Positions 17,846 through 33,023 of a DNA stretch of 64,000 nt are shown in pieces; the first letter of the stretch is position 1, and every line of letters begins with the position of its first letter. This DNA is from Streptomyces albidoflavus. Lineage in GTDB: Bacteria > Actinomycetota > Actinomycetes > Streptomycetales > Streptomycetaceae. The notes under the pieces were generated by a model. The model saw only the letters and a program-made list of their open reading frames with translations. It was not told the origin of the DNA and did not search any database. Made by a program: the position numbers and the translations under genes. The stretch covers positions 105,693 through 169,692 of the forward strand of contig NZ_JOII01000009.1 in NCBI RefSeq assembly GCF_000719955.1. The letters are read 5' to 3'.

Positions 17846-18231
17846 TCGGGGGCTCCAGAAATGATGAGGTAGTTGCGGGATGCCTTGGCTGTCACCGTGC
17901 GCCCACGAGTAGCTCGCTTACGCCCGAGTGCAACCGCTCCACGATCACCCAGGGTGATCTATGCCCATCGGAGGCAGGCGGCAGCAGCCATCGACAACTC
18001 GACCTGGTCACGGTACGCGCGGCTGCGCCATTCGGTCAAACCAGCTCCGGCAGGGGACACTGTGCACAGGCTGTGGACAACGACTTGTACCGCAGTGGTC
18101 ACGCTGACTACCGTGGCCAGACTCCGGATTCGTGGGCTTCCCCCCTGATCCGCCCCGATCCCGCCCGGATCGGACCACACCGACCCGTCCCAGAACCACT
18201 CCTTCGTGGGACCCGTGAGAGAGCGTGCCCT
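17846..18231. promoter_or_regulatory. rpmH-dnaA divergent intergenic region
   Basis: These 386 bp must carry the promoters of both divergent units. I see a single perfect DnaA box (18072-18080), consistent with DnaA autoregulation known in Streptomyces, and an imperfect inverted repeat CCGATCCCGCCCGGATCGG near 18155-18175. No clear -35/-10 pair could be assigned by eye. The dnaA frame is open from 18073, but conserved DnaA sequence begins only at the GTG at 18232. Confidence 0.7.
18072..18080 (-). promoter_or_regulatory. DnaA box in the dnaA promoter region
   Basis: TGTGGACAA, the exact complement of the Streptomyces consensus TTGTCCACA, 152 bp upstream of the dnaA start codon. Confidence 0.8.
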
Positions 18232-20325
18232 GTGGCTGATGTACCCGCCGATCTTGCCGCAGTCTGGCCGCGCGTACTGGAGCACCTCCTCGGGGACGGG
18301 CGCGGGCAGGGTGTCGAGGCCAAGGACGAGCAGTGGGTCCGGCGCTGCCAGCCGCTGGCGCTGGTCGCCGACACGGCGTTGCTCGCGGTGCCGAACGAGT
18401 TCGCCAAGGGGGTCCTGGAGGGCCGGCTCGCCCCGGTGGTGAGCGAGACGCTGAGCCGGGAGTGCGGCCGCCCGATCCGGATCGCCATCACGGTCGACCC
18501 GACGATGGGCGACCCCGCTCCCCCGCAGCGCTACCCGGAGCCCCCGTCCCGCCCCGCCCAGGAGCGCGGCTACGGCTACCCCCCGTACGGCGCGGCCGGC
18601 GAGCGGCGCGTCGAGGAGCCCGAGCCCGAGGAGCAGCAGCCGCCCCGCGAGGAGGAGCGCCGCCCCGGCGCGTTCCCCTTCCCCCAGGACCACGGCCGCT
18701 ACGAGTACGAACAGGAACCCCTCGGCGGCGAACGCTACGAGGCCGGCCGCTACGACCAGGACCGCCACACCGCCGAGCCGTACCCCCAGGAGCAGGGCTA
18801 CCCCCAGGAGCAGTACGGGGACGGCTACGGCCAGGACCGTTACGACGGGCAGCGCGGCCAGGAGCAGGGCGGCGGGGAGCTGCGGGACCGGGACGAGGAG
18901 CGCCGGGGCCGCGACGGTCTGCCGCAGGCCCGTCCCGCCTACCCGGAGTTCCAGCGTCCGCGGCCCGAGCCGGGTGGCTGGCCGCGCGCCCAGGACGACT
19001 ACTGGCAGCAGCCCCGCCTCGGCTACCCGGAGCGGGACTCCTACACCGGGCCCTCGCACAGCGGTTCCGGCCAGCACGACTTCCGGCCCTCGGGGTCCGA
19101 GCGCGGGGACTACGGGCGGCGCGAGCCGCTGGACGACGGGCACGACCCGCGCGGTCCCCGTGAGGGGCGCGGCGCGCACGGCGGCCACGGGGTGCACAGC
19201 GGCGGGCCGGTCGGTTCGGCGCTCCCCGCCTCCAGCGGCGCGCCCGGTCCGCTGGCGGCCCAGCCGGCACCGGCGACCGGGCCCGGCGAGCCGACGGCGC
19301 GGCTGAACCCGAAGTACCTCTTCGACACCTTCGTCATCGGCGCCTCCAACCGTTTCGCGCACGCGGCCGCCGTCGCGGTCGCCGAGGCGCCGGCCAAGGC
19401 GTACAACCCGCTCTTCGTCTACGGGGAGTCGGGGCTCGGCAAGACGCATCTGCTGCACGCCATCGGGCATTACGCGCGGAGCCTCTATCCGGGGACGCGG
19501 GTGCGGTACGTCAGCTCGGAGGAGTTCACCAACGAGTTCATCAACTCGATCCGTGACGGCAAGGGCGACAGCTTCCGCAAGCGGTACCGCGAGATGGACA
19601 TCCTGCTCGTCGACGACATCCAGTTCCTGGCGGACAAGGAGTCGACGCAGGAGGAGTTCTTCCACACCTTCAACACCCTGCACAACGCCAACAAGCAGAT
19701 CGTGCTCTCCTCGGACCGGCCGCCCAAGCAGCTGGTGACGCTGGAGGACCGGCTGCGGAACCGGTTCGAGTGGGGGCTGATCACCGACGTCCAGCCGCCC
19801 GAGCTGGAGACGCGGATCGCGATCCTGCGCAAGAAGGCGGTCCAGGAGCAGCTCAACGCGCCGCCGGAGGTCCTGGAGTTCATCGCCTCGCGCATCTCGC
19901 GGAACATCCGCGAGCTGGAGGGCGCGCTGATCCGGGTGACGGCCTTCGCCTCGCTCAACCGGCAGCCGGTCGACCTCGGCCTCACCGAGATCGTGCTCAA
20001 GGACCTGATCCCCGGCGGCGAGGACGCGGCCCCGGAGATCACCGCCACCGCCATCATGGCCGCCACCGCCGACTACTTCGGGCTGACCGTCGAGGACCTC
20101 TGCGGCTCCTCGCGCAGCCGCGTGCTGGTGACGGCCCGGCAGATCGCCATGTACCTCTGCCGGGAGCTGACCGATCTGTCGCTGCCTAAGATCGGGGCGC
20201 AGTTCGGCGGGCGCGACCACACCACGGTCATGCACGCCGACCGCAAGATCCGCGCCCTGATGGCGGAGCGCCGCTCGATCTACAACCAGGTCACGGAGCT
20301 GACCAACCGCATCAAGAACGGCTGA
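18232..20325 (+). CDS. dnaA: Chromosomal replication initiator protein DnaA
   Basis: DnaA binds DnaA boxes and, with ATP, opens oriC. The 697-residue protein has domain I (residues 1-85, [17 protein letters not shown]), a very long charged and Tyr/Gln/Gly/Pro-rich domain II (about 95-350), the AAA+ domain III from about residue 357 with Walker [12 protein letters not shown] and Walker [10 protein letters not shown], and domain IV ending in the DnaA signature [15 protein letters not shown]. Streptomyces DnaA is known for its long domain II; here it is roughly 250 residues, long even by that standard. The GTG at 18232 gives [12 protein letters not shown]; upstream codons are promoter sequence. 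Confidence 0.97.
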   Translation: MADVPADLAAVWPRVLEHLLGDGRGQGVEAKDEQWVRRCQPLALVADTALLAVPNEFAKGVLEGRLAPVVSETLSRECGRPIRIAITVDPTMGDPAPPQRYPEPPSRPAQERGYGYPPYGAAGERRVEEPEPEEQQPPREEERRPGAFPFPQDHGRYEYEQEPLGGERYEAGRYDQDRHTAEPYPQEQGYPQEQYGDGYGQDRYDGQRGQEQGGGELRDRDEERRGRDGLPQARPAYPEFQRPRPEPGGWPRAQDDYWQQPRLGYPERDSYTGPSHSGSGQHDFRPSGSERGDYGRREPLDDGHDPRGPREGRGAHGGHGVHSGGPVGSALPASSGAPGPLAAQPAPATGPGEPTARLNPKYLFDTFVIGASNRFAHAAAVAVAEAPAKAYNPLFVYGESGLGKTHLLHAIGHYARSLYPGTRVRYVSSEEFTNEFINSIRDGKGDSFRKRYREMDILLVDDIQFLADKESTQEEFFHTFNTLHNANKQIVLSSDRPPKQLVTLEDRLRNRFEWGLITDVQPPELETRIAILRKKAVQEQLNAPPEVLEFIASRISRNIRELEGALIRVTAFASLNRQPVDLGLTEIVLKDLIPGGEDAAPEITATAIMAATADYFGLTVEDLCGSSRSRVLVTARQIAMYLCRELTDLSLPKIGAQFGGRDHTTVMHADRKIRALMAERRSIYNQVTELTNRIKNG

Positions 20326-21472
20326 CCGGCCGCACGCGCCCTTCTCCTTATTACTAGGGCCTGTACCGCCGTCCCGGCTCTCCCCGGCCCCGTCCGCGCC
20401 TGTCCCCAGGCCGTGGACGGGGCTTCGTCGTGGACGGGGCTTCGTCGTGGGCGGTGTGCGTCCGGAAGAGGGCTCCCACGGCCCCGAATCCGCCTCCGGG
20501 GAGCCCTTCTCGCCCCTCCCGGGACGCCGTCCGCCTCGGTTTTCGCGACTCGGTCCCGCGCCCGTCGTTCGAATAGTGATCTGTGCGGGGGAGTTCTCCA
20601 CAGATTCGTCAGGTTCATGGCGTCCACAGCTTGGGGACTGGGGAGTTGTCCAGATCCTGTCCACAGGCGGCCCGAGTGAGAGATCATCAGTCCAGGTCGG
20701 AAGGGTGGGGATTAGTGGACAGAAGATATCCACAGGCTGTGGATCATTTTTCGTCCACAGGGAGGTGTTGACGGTTGTCCACCGGCGGCCCACAGGCAGG
20801 CCGGTGTTGTGCACAGCTTTCGCGGGCTTTCCCACAGGGCTGTCCACTGTTCGGCAACCCAACGCGCCCACTCACCAGTCGGAGTGAACCGCGTCACACG
20901 AAGTTGCCGAAGTGCCCTGTGGGGAACTCGTCCAAACCTGGGGACGCAGCTGGGGAGAACTCACCCTCCGCTGTGGACCGTGTGTGGGTAACTTCGGGCC
21001 GTCCACAGGAACCCCCGGTTGTCCACCGGCTCCATGCACAGGACCGGTGGACAAAAAACCGCCTCCGACCTGCGAAGACGGGGTTATCCACGGAATCCAC
21101 AGGCCCTACTACTACGTCCATGAGTAGAGAGCTAGGAATCCGTTTCGAAGTGGGTGCTGTGCACAACTCGGCCCGAGCGCCGATCCGGGCCGATCTCGCG
21201 ATTTGACCCGGGGCCGCACGGACTGTCGGTGGTGTGCGTCAGACTGGTGCACGGCGGCAGGACGCCGGGACGGCATCGACGAGGCAGCGGCACCTGAGCC
21301 GGAAGCACTCACCGACTCCTCCTCCGGTACCCACCGCCGCCGACTTCATCCGTGGCCCGCCCGCCGCGGAGAGCGGCCGGGCCCCGCCCGCCGCAGCAGG
21401 ACCAGCAAGACGACCAGACAGACGACGGCCAGCAGGGCGAGAGCAGCCAGCAAGCGCAGGAGGCGGCTTACG
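20326..21472. other. oriC: Origin of replication oriC (dnaA-dnaN intergenic region)
   Basis: This 1.1-kb gene-free region is densely filled with DnaA boxes between about 20594 and 21166, in both orientations. Nine differ from TTGTCCACA by one base: 20594, 20646, 20657, 20751, 20775, 20807, 21019, 21046 (reverse) and 21158 (reverse). At least eight more differ by two, including 20620, 20828, 20840, 20918, 20983 and 21084. No perfect consensus box is present. Streptomyces origins are known to have about 19 boxes. A 17-bp tandem duplication (20412-20445) lies near the dnaA end. From 21200 to 21472 I see no boxes; that part should hold the dnaN promoter. Confidence 0.95.
20412..20445. repeat. Tandem 17-bp direct repeat at the dnaA side of oriC
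   Basis: Two exact copies of CGTGGACGGGGCTTCGT lie head to tail, followed by a partial third copy (CGTGG). The GTGGAC core resembles a degenerate DnaA box, but the match is weak. Confidence 0.8.
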
Positions 21473-22603
21473 GTGAAGATCCGGGTGGAACGCGACGTAC
21501 TCGCGGAGGCAGTGGCCTGGGCGGCCCGCTCCCTCCCGGCCCGGCCGCCGGCCCCGGTTCTCGCGGGCCTGCTGCTGAAGGCGGAGGACGGCGCCCTCTC
21601 CCTGTCGAGCTTCGACTACGAGGTCTCGGCGCGGGTCTCCGTCGAGGCCGAGACCGAGGAGGAGGGCACCGTCCTCGTCTCCGGCCGGCTCCTCGCCGAC
21701 ATCTGCCGCGCCCTCCCCAACCGCCCGGTGGAGATTTCCACAGACGGTGTACGGGCGACGGTGAACTGCGGCTCCTCGCGCTTCACCCTCCACACCCTGC
21801 CGGTGGAGGAGTACCCGGCGCTGCCGCAGATGCCGACCGCCACGGGCACCGTCCCCGGCGACGTCTTCGCCTCGGCCGCCGCCCAGGTCGCCATCGCCGC
21901 GGGCCGTGACGACACCCTCCCGGTGCTCACCGGTGTCCGCGTCGAGATCGAGGGCGACACCGTCACCCTCGCCTCCACCGACCGCTACCGCTTCGCGGTC
22001 CGCGAGTTCCTGTGGAAGCCCGAGGACCCGGAGACCTCCGCCGTCGCCCTGGTCCCCGCCAAGACCCTGCTCGACACCGCCAAGGCCCTGACCAGCGGCG
22101 ACAGCGTCACCATCGCGCTGGCCGGCTCCGGTGCGGGCGAGGGGCTCATCGGCTTCGAGGGCGCCGGCCGCCGCACCACCACCCGGCTGCTCGAAGGCGA
22201 CCTGCCGAAGTACCGCACGCTCTTCCCGACCGAGTTCAACTCCGTCGCGGTGATCGAGACGGCGCCCTTCGTGGAGGCCGTCAAGCGCGTCTCCCTGGTG
22301 GCCGAGCGGAACACCCCGGTCCGCCTCAGCTTCGAGGCCGGCGTGCTCACCCTGGAGGCCGGCTCCAGCGACGACGCACAGGCTGTGGAGAGGGTCGACG
22401 CCCAGCTGGAGGGCGACGACATCTCGATCGCCTTCAACCCGACCTTCCTGCTGGACGGCCTCTCCGCGATCGACTCGCCCGCCGCCCAGCTCTCCTTCAC
22501 CACCTCGACCAAGCCGGCCCTGCTCAGCGGCAAGCCCGCCGTCGACGCCGAGGCGGACGAGGCGTACAAGTACCTGATCATGCCCGTACGACTGAGCGGC
22601 TGA
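21473..22603 (+). CDS. dnaN: DNA polymerase III beta sliding clamp
   Basis: The beta clamp forms a dimeric ring that tethers the replicative polymerase. The 376-residue product has three repeated clamp folds, with recognisable segments VSGRLLADICRALPNRPVE, TDRYRFAVRE and the C-terminal YLIMPVRLSG. The GTG at 21473 follows GCAGGAGGCGG; the open frame extends upstream into oriC and is not used. The 6-phosphogluconate dehydrogenase gene follows after 78 bp. Confidence 0.97.
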   Translation: MKIRVERDVLAEAVAWAARSLPARPPAPVLAGLLLKAEDGALSLSSFDYEVSARVSVEAETEEEGTVLVSGRLLADICRALPNRPVEISTDGVRATVNCGSSRFTLHTLPVEEYPALPQMPTATGTVPGDVFASAAAQVAIAAGRDDTLPVLTGVRVEIEGDTVTLASTDRYRFAVREFLWKPEDPETSAVALVPAKTLLDTAKALTSGDSVTIALAGSGAGEGLIGFEGAGRRTTTRLLEGDLPKYRTLFPTEFNSVAVIETAPFVEAVKRVSLVAERNTPVRLSFEAGVLTLEAGSSDDAQAVERVDAQLEGDDISIAFNPTFLLDGLSAIDSPAAQLSFTTSTKPALLSGKPAVDAEADEAYKYLIMPVRLSG

Positions 22604-22681
22604 GCCCACAGGTGTGCGGCGGGGGACGGCAGTAGGCTCGGGCAGCGTCACGCAATGCCCGAACGCAGCGAAGGAACACTG

Positions 22682-23560
22682 ATGGAGCTCGGTCTCGTCG
22701 GCCTCGGCAAGATGGGCGGCAACATGCGCGAGCGCATCCGCCGCGCAGGCCACACCGTCATCGGATACGACCGCAACCCCGATCTGGCGGACGTCCAGAG
22801 CCTGGAAGAGCTGGTGGGCCGCCTCAAGGGCCCGCGCGTCGTCTGGGTGATGGTCCCGGCCGGTGCCGCCACCCAGGCGACCATCGATGAGCTGTCCGAG
22901 CTCCTGGAGCCCGGCGACATCGTGGTCGACGGCGGGAACAGCCGCTGGACCGACGACGAGAAGCACGCCGTGCAGCTCGGCATCAAGGACATCGGCTTCG
23001 TCGACTGCGGCGTCTCCGGCGGCGTCTGGGGCCTGGAGAACGGCTACGCCCTGATGTACGGCGGCACCGAGGAGAACGTCGCCAAGGTCCAGCCGGTCTT
23101 CGACGCGCTCAAGCCCGAGGGCGAGTTCGGCTCGGTCCACGCGGGCAAGGTCGGCGCCGGCCACTTCGCCAAGATGGTCCACAACGGCATCGAGTACGCC
23201 ATGATGCAGGCGTTCGCCGAGGGCTGGGAGCTGCTGGAGAAGGCCGACTCGGTCACCGACGTCCGGGAGATCTTCCGCTCCTGGCAGGAGGGGACCGTCA
23301 TCCGCTCCTGGCTGCTCGACCTCGCGGTCAACGCGCTCGACGAGGACGAGCACCTGGAGCAGCTGCGCGGCTGGGCCGCCGACTCCGGGGAGGGCCGGTG
23401 GACGGTCGAGGCCGCCATCGACAACGCCGTGCCGCTCCCCGCCATCACCGCCTCGCTCTTCGCCCGCTTCTCGTCCCGCCAGGACGACTCGCCGCAGATG
23501 AAGATGATCGCCGCGCTGCGCAACCAGTTCGGCGGCCACGCGGTCGAGGCGAAGAAGTAA
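22682..23560 (+). CDS. gnd: 6-phosphogluconate dehydrogenase (decarboxylating), short form
   Basis: This enzyme oxidatively decarboxylates 6-phosphogluconate to ribulose 5-phosphate in the pentose phosphate pathway. The 292-residue product has the Rossmann motif GLGKMGGNM at residues 7-15 and the substrate motif [11 protein letters not shown], followed by the all-alpha domain with [20 protein letters not shown]. The short length (about 300 rather than 470) places it in the YqeC-like, usually NAD-preferring class. The ATG at 22682 has GAAGGA upstream. Insertion of this metabolic gene between dnaN and recF is standard in Streptomyces and mycobacteria. Confidence 0.93.
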   Translation: MELGLVGLGKMGGNMRERIRRAGHTVIGYDRNPDLADVQSLEELVGRLKGPRVVWVMVPAGAATQATIDELSELLEPGDIVVDGGNSRWTDDEKHAVQLGIKDIGFVDCGVSGGVWGLENGYALMYGGTEENVAKVQPVFDALKPEGEFGSVHAGKVGAGHFAKMVHNGIEYAMMQAFAEGWELLEKADSVTDVREIFRSWQEGTVIRSWLLDLAVNALDEDEHLEQLRGWAADSGEGRWTVEAAIDNAVPLPAITASLFARFSSRQDDSPQMKMIAALRNQFGGHAVEAKK

Positions 23561-23594
23561 CCCAGTACACCTCCGGGGAGGTCGGCTTCCGTCC

Positions 23595-24728
23595 ATGCAC
23601 GTCTCGCACCTGTCGTTGGCCGACTTCCGCAGTTACGCCCGGGCCGACCTCGCGCTCGACCCGGGCGTCACCGCCTTCGTCGGACCCAACGGCCAGGGCA
23701 AGACCAACCTGGTCGAGGCCGTCGGCTACCTCGCCACCCTCTCCAGCCACCGGGTCTCCTCGGACCAGCCCCTGGTCCGGGCCGGGGCGGAGCGGGCGGT
23801 GATCCGCGCCGCCGTCGAGCACGGCGAGCGGCGCCGCACCATCGAGCTGGAGCTCAACCCGGGCAAGGCCAACCGCGCCCGGATCAACCGCTCCTCGCAG
23901 GTCAAGCCGCGCGACGTGCTCGGCATCGTGCGCACCGTGCTCTTCGCCCCCGAGGACCTCGCCCTGGTCAAGGGCGACCCGGGCGAGCGCCGCCGCTTCC
24001 TCGACGAGCTGGTCACCGCCCGCAGCCCCCGGATGGCCGGGGTCCGCTCCGACTACGACCGGGTCCTCAAGCAGCGCAACACCCTGCTGAAGACCGCCGC
24101 GCTCGCCCGCCGCCACGGCGGCCGGACCATGGACCTCTCCACCCTCGACGTCTGGGACCAGCACCTCGCCCGGGCCGGCGCCGAACTGCTCGCCCAGCGC
24201 CTCGACCTCATCGCCACCCTCCAGCCGCTCACCGACAAGGCGTACGAGCAGCTGGCCCCCGGCGGCGGCCCGGTCCACCTGGAGTACAAGCCCTCGGCGG
24301 CCGGCACCGGCACCACCCGCGAGGAGCTGCACGGCTCGCTCCTGGAGGCCCTGGCCGAGGTCCGCAAGCAGGAGATCGAGCGCGGCGTCACCCTCGTCGG
24401 CCCGCACCGCGACGACCTCCTCCTGCGCCTCGGCGACCTCCCCGCCAAGGGGTACGCCTCGCACGGCGAGTCCTGGTCGCTGGCGCTCGCCCTGCGCCTG
24501 GCCAGCTACGACCTGCTGCGCACCGAGGGCGGCGAGGCGACCGGCGAGCCGGTGCTCGTCCTCGACGACGTCTTCGCCGAGCTGGACGCGCGGCGCCGGG
24601 AGCGCCTGGCCGAGCTGGTCGCCCCGGGCGAGCAGGTCCTGGTGACCGCCGCCGTCGACGAGGACGTCCCGCCGGTCCTCGCGGGCGCCCGCTTCCGCGT
24701 CACCCGGGGCGAGGTGGCGCGGGTATGA
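23595..24728 (+). CDS. recF: DNA replication and repair protein RecF
   Basis: RecF is an SMC-like ATPase that helps load RecA at gaps through RecFOR. The 377-residue protein has Walker [20 protein letters not shown] at about residues 29-47, the signature region [20 protein letters not shown], and Walker [14 protein letters not shown]. The ATG at 23595 gives the conserved [14 protein letters not shown]. Its stop overlaps the ATG of the downstream DUF721 gene by four bases (ATGA), so the two are coupled. Confidence 0.97.
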   Translation: MHVSHLSLADFRSYARADLALDPGVTAFVGPNGQGKTNLVEAVGYLATLSSHRVSSDQPLVRAGAERAVIRAAVEHGERRRTIELELNPGKANRARINRSSQVKPRDVLGIVRTVLFAPEDLALVKGDPGERRRFLDELVTARSPRMAGVRSDYDRVLKQRNTLLKTAALARRHGGRTMDLSTLDVWDQHLARAGAELLAQRLDLIATLQPLTDKAYEQLAPGGGPVHLEYKPSAAGTGTTREELHGSLLEALAEVRKQEIERGVTLVGPHRDDLLLRLGDLPAKGYASHGESWSLALALRLASYDLLRTEGGEATGEPVLVLDDVFAELDARRRERLAELVAPGEQVLVTAAVDEDVPPVLAGARFRVTRGEVARV

Positions 24729-25246
24729 CCGACCCCGAGAAGGGCGCCCAGCCGGCCGGTGTCGACCTTGCCCGGGTGGCGCTGCGCGCCGCCCGCGAGC
24801 AGGCCCGGGCCCAGGGCGCGGCGGCCCAGCAGAAGAAGCAGGCCCGGCGCGGCGGCGTACGCTCCGGGGCGCGGGCGGACGGGCGCGATCCGCTGCCGCT
24901 GGCCTCGGCGATCACCCGGCTGATGACCGAGCGGGGCTGGGAGAAGCCGGCCGCGGTCGGCGGTGTCATGGGCCGCTGGCCGCAGATCGTCGGCCCGGAC
25001 CTGGCCAACCACTGCGTGCCCGAGCGGTACGACGAGGAGGCCCGGGTCCTGACCGTGCGCTGCGACTCGACGCCCTGGGCGACCCAGGTCCGCCTGCTCG
25101 CCCCCCAGCTGGTGGCCCGCCTCAACAAGGACATCGGCCCCGGCACCGTCACCTTCCTCAAGGTCATGGGCCCCGCCGGCCCCTCCCGCCGGTACGGCCC
25201 GCTCCGGGCCCCGGGGAGCAAGGGGCCCGGGGACACGTACGGGTGA
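24725..25246 (+). CDS. DUF721 / DciA-like protein
   Basis: A 173-residue protein of the DUF721 (DciA) family, whose members recruit or operate the replicative helicase DnaB in bacteria without DnaC or DnaI. The N-terminus is basic and Ala/Gln-rich (residues 10-50). The conserved domain spans about 58-150, with [35 protein letters not shown] and [21 protein letters not shown]. It overlaps recF by four bases, as in mycobacteria, and lies in the origin cluster. The helicase role is inferred from the family. Confidence 0.9.
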   Translation: MTDPEKGAQPAGVDLARVALRAAREQARAQGAAAQQKKQARRGGVRSGARADGRDPLPLASAITRLMTERGWEKPAAVGGVMGRWPQIVGPDLANHCVPERYDEEARVLTVRCDSTPWATQVRLLAPQLVARLNKDIGPGTVTFLKVMGPAGPSRRYGPLRAPGSKGPGDTYG

Positions 25247-27963
<2,717 letters not shown>

Positions 27964-28093
27964 CGGCGCCGCCGCCTCCGCCCGCCGGGGCGGGGGCGGC
28001 GCCACGACTTCGTCCTCGTAACCGAACCGCCCGCCCCGTCCACCGCGGCGGCCGGCTGCGGGGGATTCGCTCCCGAAGGGAACCAGCACGGCC

Positions 28094-30721
<2,628 letters not shown>

Positions 30722-30739
30722 CACGAGGAGAGAGTCAAC

Positions 30740-31450
30740 GTGAGCGGAGCCACGGGCGCCGGAGCGAGTGGACCCGGAAACGGCGTTCGTGGCTCCGCCA
30801 CGCACCAGGCCGAGGCCGGAGGCACCGCCTCCGCCGGTGGGGGGAGAACCGTGACGGACACGCGCGAGCCCGATTCCCTGGGGGCCCAGCCCTACCCGGG
30901 CACCCAGGGCGGCGGCCGGCAGTACCAGGGGTACGACCAGTACGAGGCGGGTCCGCTGCCCGGCGAGCGCCCCGGCGCCGACGCGGGGCCGGCGCAGCCC
31001 TACACCCCGCCGCAGGCGTACGCGACGCCCGAGCAGGCGGGTGTGCGGCGGCCCCGGACGGGGGCGCGCACCCAGCCGCGTACCCGCAAGGCGCGGCTGC
31101 GGGTGGCCAAGGCCGACCCGTGGTCGGTGATGAAGGTGAGCTTCCTGCTCTCCATCGCGCTCGGCATCTGCACGATCGTGGCGGCGGCGGTGCTGTGGAT
31201 GGTCATGGACGCCATGGGCGTCTTCTCCACGGTCGGCGGCACCATCGCCGAGGCGACCGGGTCGAGCGAGTCCAACGGCTTCGACCTCCAGTCGTTCCTC
31301 TCGCTCCCCCGGGTGCTGATGTTCACCTCGATCATCGCGGTGATCGACGTGGTCCTGGCGACGGCCCTGGCCACGCTGGGCGCCTTCATCTACAACCTCT
31401 CCGCCGGCTTCGTCGGCGGGGTCGAGCTGACGCTCGCCGAGGACGAATGA
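30740..31450 (+). CDS. DUF3566 membrane protein
   Basis: A 236-residue protein of unknown function with a disordered Gly/Pro/Tyr-rich cytoplasmic N-terminus (1-110), a basic stretch (RKARLRVAKADPW), and two membrane helices near residues 132-158 and 194-222 that form the DUF3566 domain. Family members follow gyrA across actinobacteria. The GTG at 30740 has GAGGAGAGAG upstream. Confidence 0.9.
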   Translation: MSGATGAGASGPGNGVRGSATHQAEAGGTASAGGGRTVTDTREPDSLGAQPYPGTQGGGRQYQGYDQYEAGPLPGERPGADAGPAQPYTPPQAYATPEQAGVRRPRTGARTQPRTRKARLRVAKADPWSVMKVSFLLSIALGICTIVAAAVLWMVMDAMGVFSTVGGTIAEATGSSESNGFDLQSFLSLPRVLMFTSIIAVIDVVLATALATLGAFIYNLSAGFVGGVELTLAEDE

Positions 31451-31485
31451 GCGGTGGCCCCTGCTGGGGCCGCTGAACACCGCCG

Positions 31486-31514
31486 AGGGCGGGACCGGAT
31501 TCCGGTCCCGCCCT
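31486..31514 (+). terminator. Terminator of the gyrB-gyrA-DUF3566 unit
   Basis: A near-perfect 14-bp inverted repeat, AGGGCGGGACCGGA and complement separated by one base, 36 bp after the DUF3566 stop. Confidence 0.75.
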
Positions 31515-31600
31515 TCGCGCTGCCGGGGGCCTGGCGCGGTGCCCGGGCATCCGCCGAGGTGGGCGGAGTCCCGGGGCGCCGGGGTGGTGGACAACCGATT

Positions 31601-31629
31601 TTGGGACTGGCCCCGAGGTGCGCTAATCT
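31601..31629 (+). promoter_or_regulatory. Predicted housekeeping promoter of tRNA-Ile
   Basis: TTGGGA (31601-31606) and TAATCT (31624-31629) with a 17-bp spacer, 42 bp before the mature tRNA. The same GCTAATCTTC -10 context occurs upstream of tRNA-Leu near 60422. Confidence 0.6.
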
Positions 31630-31670
31630 TCAGGGGTCAGCGCGCGGAGCGAGAGCCCGCAGAGCGCGGC

Positions 31671-31744
31671 GGGGCTATAGCTCAGTTGGTTAGAGCGCAT
31701 CCCTGATAAGGATGAGGCCACAGGTTCAAATCCTGTTAGCCCCA
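31671..31744 (+). tRNA. tRNA-Ile (anticodon GAT)
   Basis: A 74-nt cloverleaf. The acceptor arms GGGGCTA and TAGCCCC pair, the D-arm is GCTCAGTTGGTTAGAGC, the anticodon loop CTGATAA has anticodon GAT, and the T-arm is ACAGGTTCAAATCCTGT. The discriminator is A and CCA is not encoded. Confidence 0.97.
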
Positions 31745-31751
31745 CAGACAT

Positions 31752-31783
31752 GAAGGCCCCCACCGGGAACGGTGGGGGCCTTC
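31752..31783 (+). terminator. Terminator after tRNA-Ile
   Basis: A perfect 13-bp stem GAAGGCCCCCACC and complement, 6-base loop, starting 8 bp after the tRNA. Confidence 0.85.
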
Positions 31784-31833
31784 GGCGTGTGGGACGGGGC
31801 GGAGAGTGGCAGGCCGAGGGGGAGGACACAGCC

Positions 31834-32127
31834 ATGACGGATGAGCCGGGACGGCCTCTCGGCGAGCTGCGTAAGGGCGAGGCGGTGCGGGCGACGGTCA
31901 CCAGTCACCAGCCGTGGGGCTTCACCGTCAGGCTCGACGCGTACGAGCCCGTGGGCGCCTCGCTGGACATGATCCGCCGGGGAGCCGAGCCGGGGGTGGA
32001 GCGGCTGGCGCGGCAGCTGCCGCCGGTGGGGGCCACCGTCGACCTGGTCGTGGGCGAGGTGCGCGACTGGCACCACGAGCCGTGGATGTGGATCGACCTC
32101 ACGGCGCCCGGCACGGCCGAGGAGTGA
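31834..32127 (+). CDS. Small conserved hypothetical protein, possible OB/S1-like fold
   Basis: I do not recognise a named family. The 97-residue soluble acidic protein reads LRKGEAVRATVTSHQPWGFTV, then ends VGATVDLVVGEVRDWHHEPWMWIDLT. The alternating beta pattern with a central Gly-Phe resembles an S1/OB domain, so nucleic-acid binding is possible; this is inference from pattern only. The ATG at 31834 has GGGGGAGGA upstream; the longer frame enters the tRNA terminator and is rejected. Confidence 0.7.
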   Translation: MTDEPGRPLGELRKGEAVRATVTSHQPWGFTVRLDAYEPVGASLDMIRRGAEPGVERLARQLPPVGATVDLVVGEVRDWHHEPWMWIDLTAPGTAEE

Positions 32128-32231
32128 GCGTGCCCCGGGTGGCGCCGTGCGGGAGCGCCCTCGCTCCGGGTTGCGGGCCGGGCGAGGGCGTGGCAGCGGT
32201 GTCGGGCGGCAGCCGGGCGCGGGCAGCGAAA

Positions 32232-32259
32232 AGGCCCGAAGGCGGGTGCCTTCGGGCCT
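32232..32259. terminator. Bidirectional terminator between convergent small genes
   Basis: A perfect 12-bp stem AGGCCCGAAGGC and complement with a 4-base loop. It lies between the plus gene ending at 32127 and the minus gene ending at 32281. Confidence 0.85.
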
Positions 32260-32280
32260 GGGGCTGCGGGTGCGGGTCCG

Positions 32281-32697
32281 TCACGGTGGGTTCTCGTGGT
32301 CGGAGCCGCGGACCGGGGTGGCGAGGGACTCGGCGGCGCGGTCGGTCATGTCGGAGGGCTCGCGGTCGGCGTCGGCCGGGGTGACCACGGCGTCGGCGAC
32401 GGTGGAGCGGCAGGTGGGCGAGGAGCCGTGGGCCTCGGCGGTGATGCGCTGCTTCATGGTGGGCGGCATCGAACGGTCGAGGCCGAGCGACCACTGGGGC
32501 GCCGTTCCGGTCAGATCGACGGGTGCGGAGCAGGGCGCCGCCGGCGTCTGCTGCGGGGCGCTCTGCGGGCGGGGCTCGGGCTGCGGCTGGGCCTGCGGCG
32601 CCGTGGCCGAGGCGGGGGCGCTGAAGCCGAGCGCGGCGAAGAGGGAGAGGAAGGCACCGACGAGAACGGTCCACAGGTGGGCGGCCTTGGAAGCCAT
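32281..32697 (-). CDS. Hypothetical small secreted or membrane-tethered protein
   Basis: The 138-residue product starts MASKAAHLWTVLVGAFLSLF and has a signal peptide with a likely cleavage after APASATA near residue 29. A Pro/Gln-rich linker and a domain with two cysteines (PCSAPVDL and PTCRSTV), which may form a disulfide, follow. It ends in a polar tail. It may belong to a Streptomyces-specific small-protein family (possibly DUF6344), but I cannot confirm this. The ATG at 32697 is chosen because it begins the signal peptide; its ribosome-binding site is weak. Confidence 0.7.
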   Translation of the reverse strand: MASKAAHLWTVLVGAFLSLFAALGFSAPASATAPQAQPQPEPRPQSAPQQTPAAPCSAPVDLTGTAPQWSLGLDRSMPPTMKQRITAEAHGSSPTCRSTVADAVVTPADADREPSDMTDRAAESLATPVRGSDHENPP

Positions 32698-33023
32698 CAG
32701 GATCACCACTTTCAGGTGGGGCGATTTGCGTACTTCCTCATCATGTGGATCGGCGGCCCGTGGCGTGGGATCGACGCTCGGGACGCGGCGATATTCCGAT
32801 GAACACCACCCGGACGGGGGCATCGGGGCAAAAGCGGCCCAGATCACACCGGAAATGATCGCCGGAGGTCATCGGCGGTCGTCCGGCCGTTCCCGGAGTC
32901 CCCCGCGGCGCCAAGGGAGTTGAGGTGCGCGGGGAGAGGGGAACAGGTCACCGATCGATATCGGTCGGTGTGTATAGTCGGCCGTCAGAGGTCTCCTACG
33001 TCAACGAAAGACGAGGTCGCGCG
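32698..33023. other. Divergent intergenic region upstream of the DLW-39 gene
   Basis: This 326-bp region is A/T-richer than its surroundings. A -10-like TATAGT lies at 32973-32978, 46 bp before the DLW-39 start; its -35 (CACCGA or ACCGAT) is poor. Nothing else recognisable. Confidence 0.45.

Noticed and set aside
21239..23596. 785-codon minus-strand frame antisense to dnaN and gnd
   Set aside because: Shadow of two well-supported sense genes.
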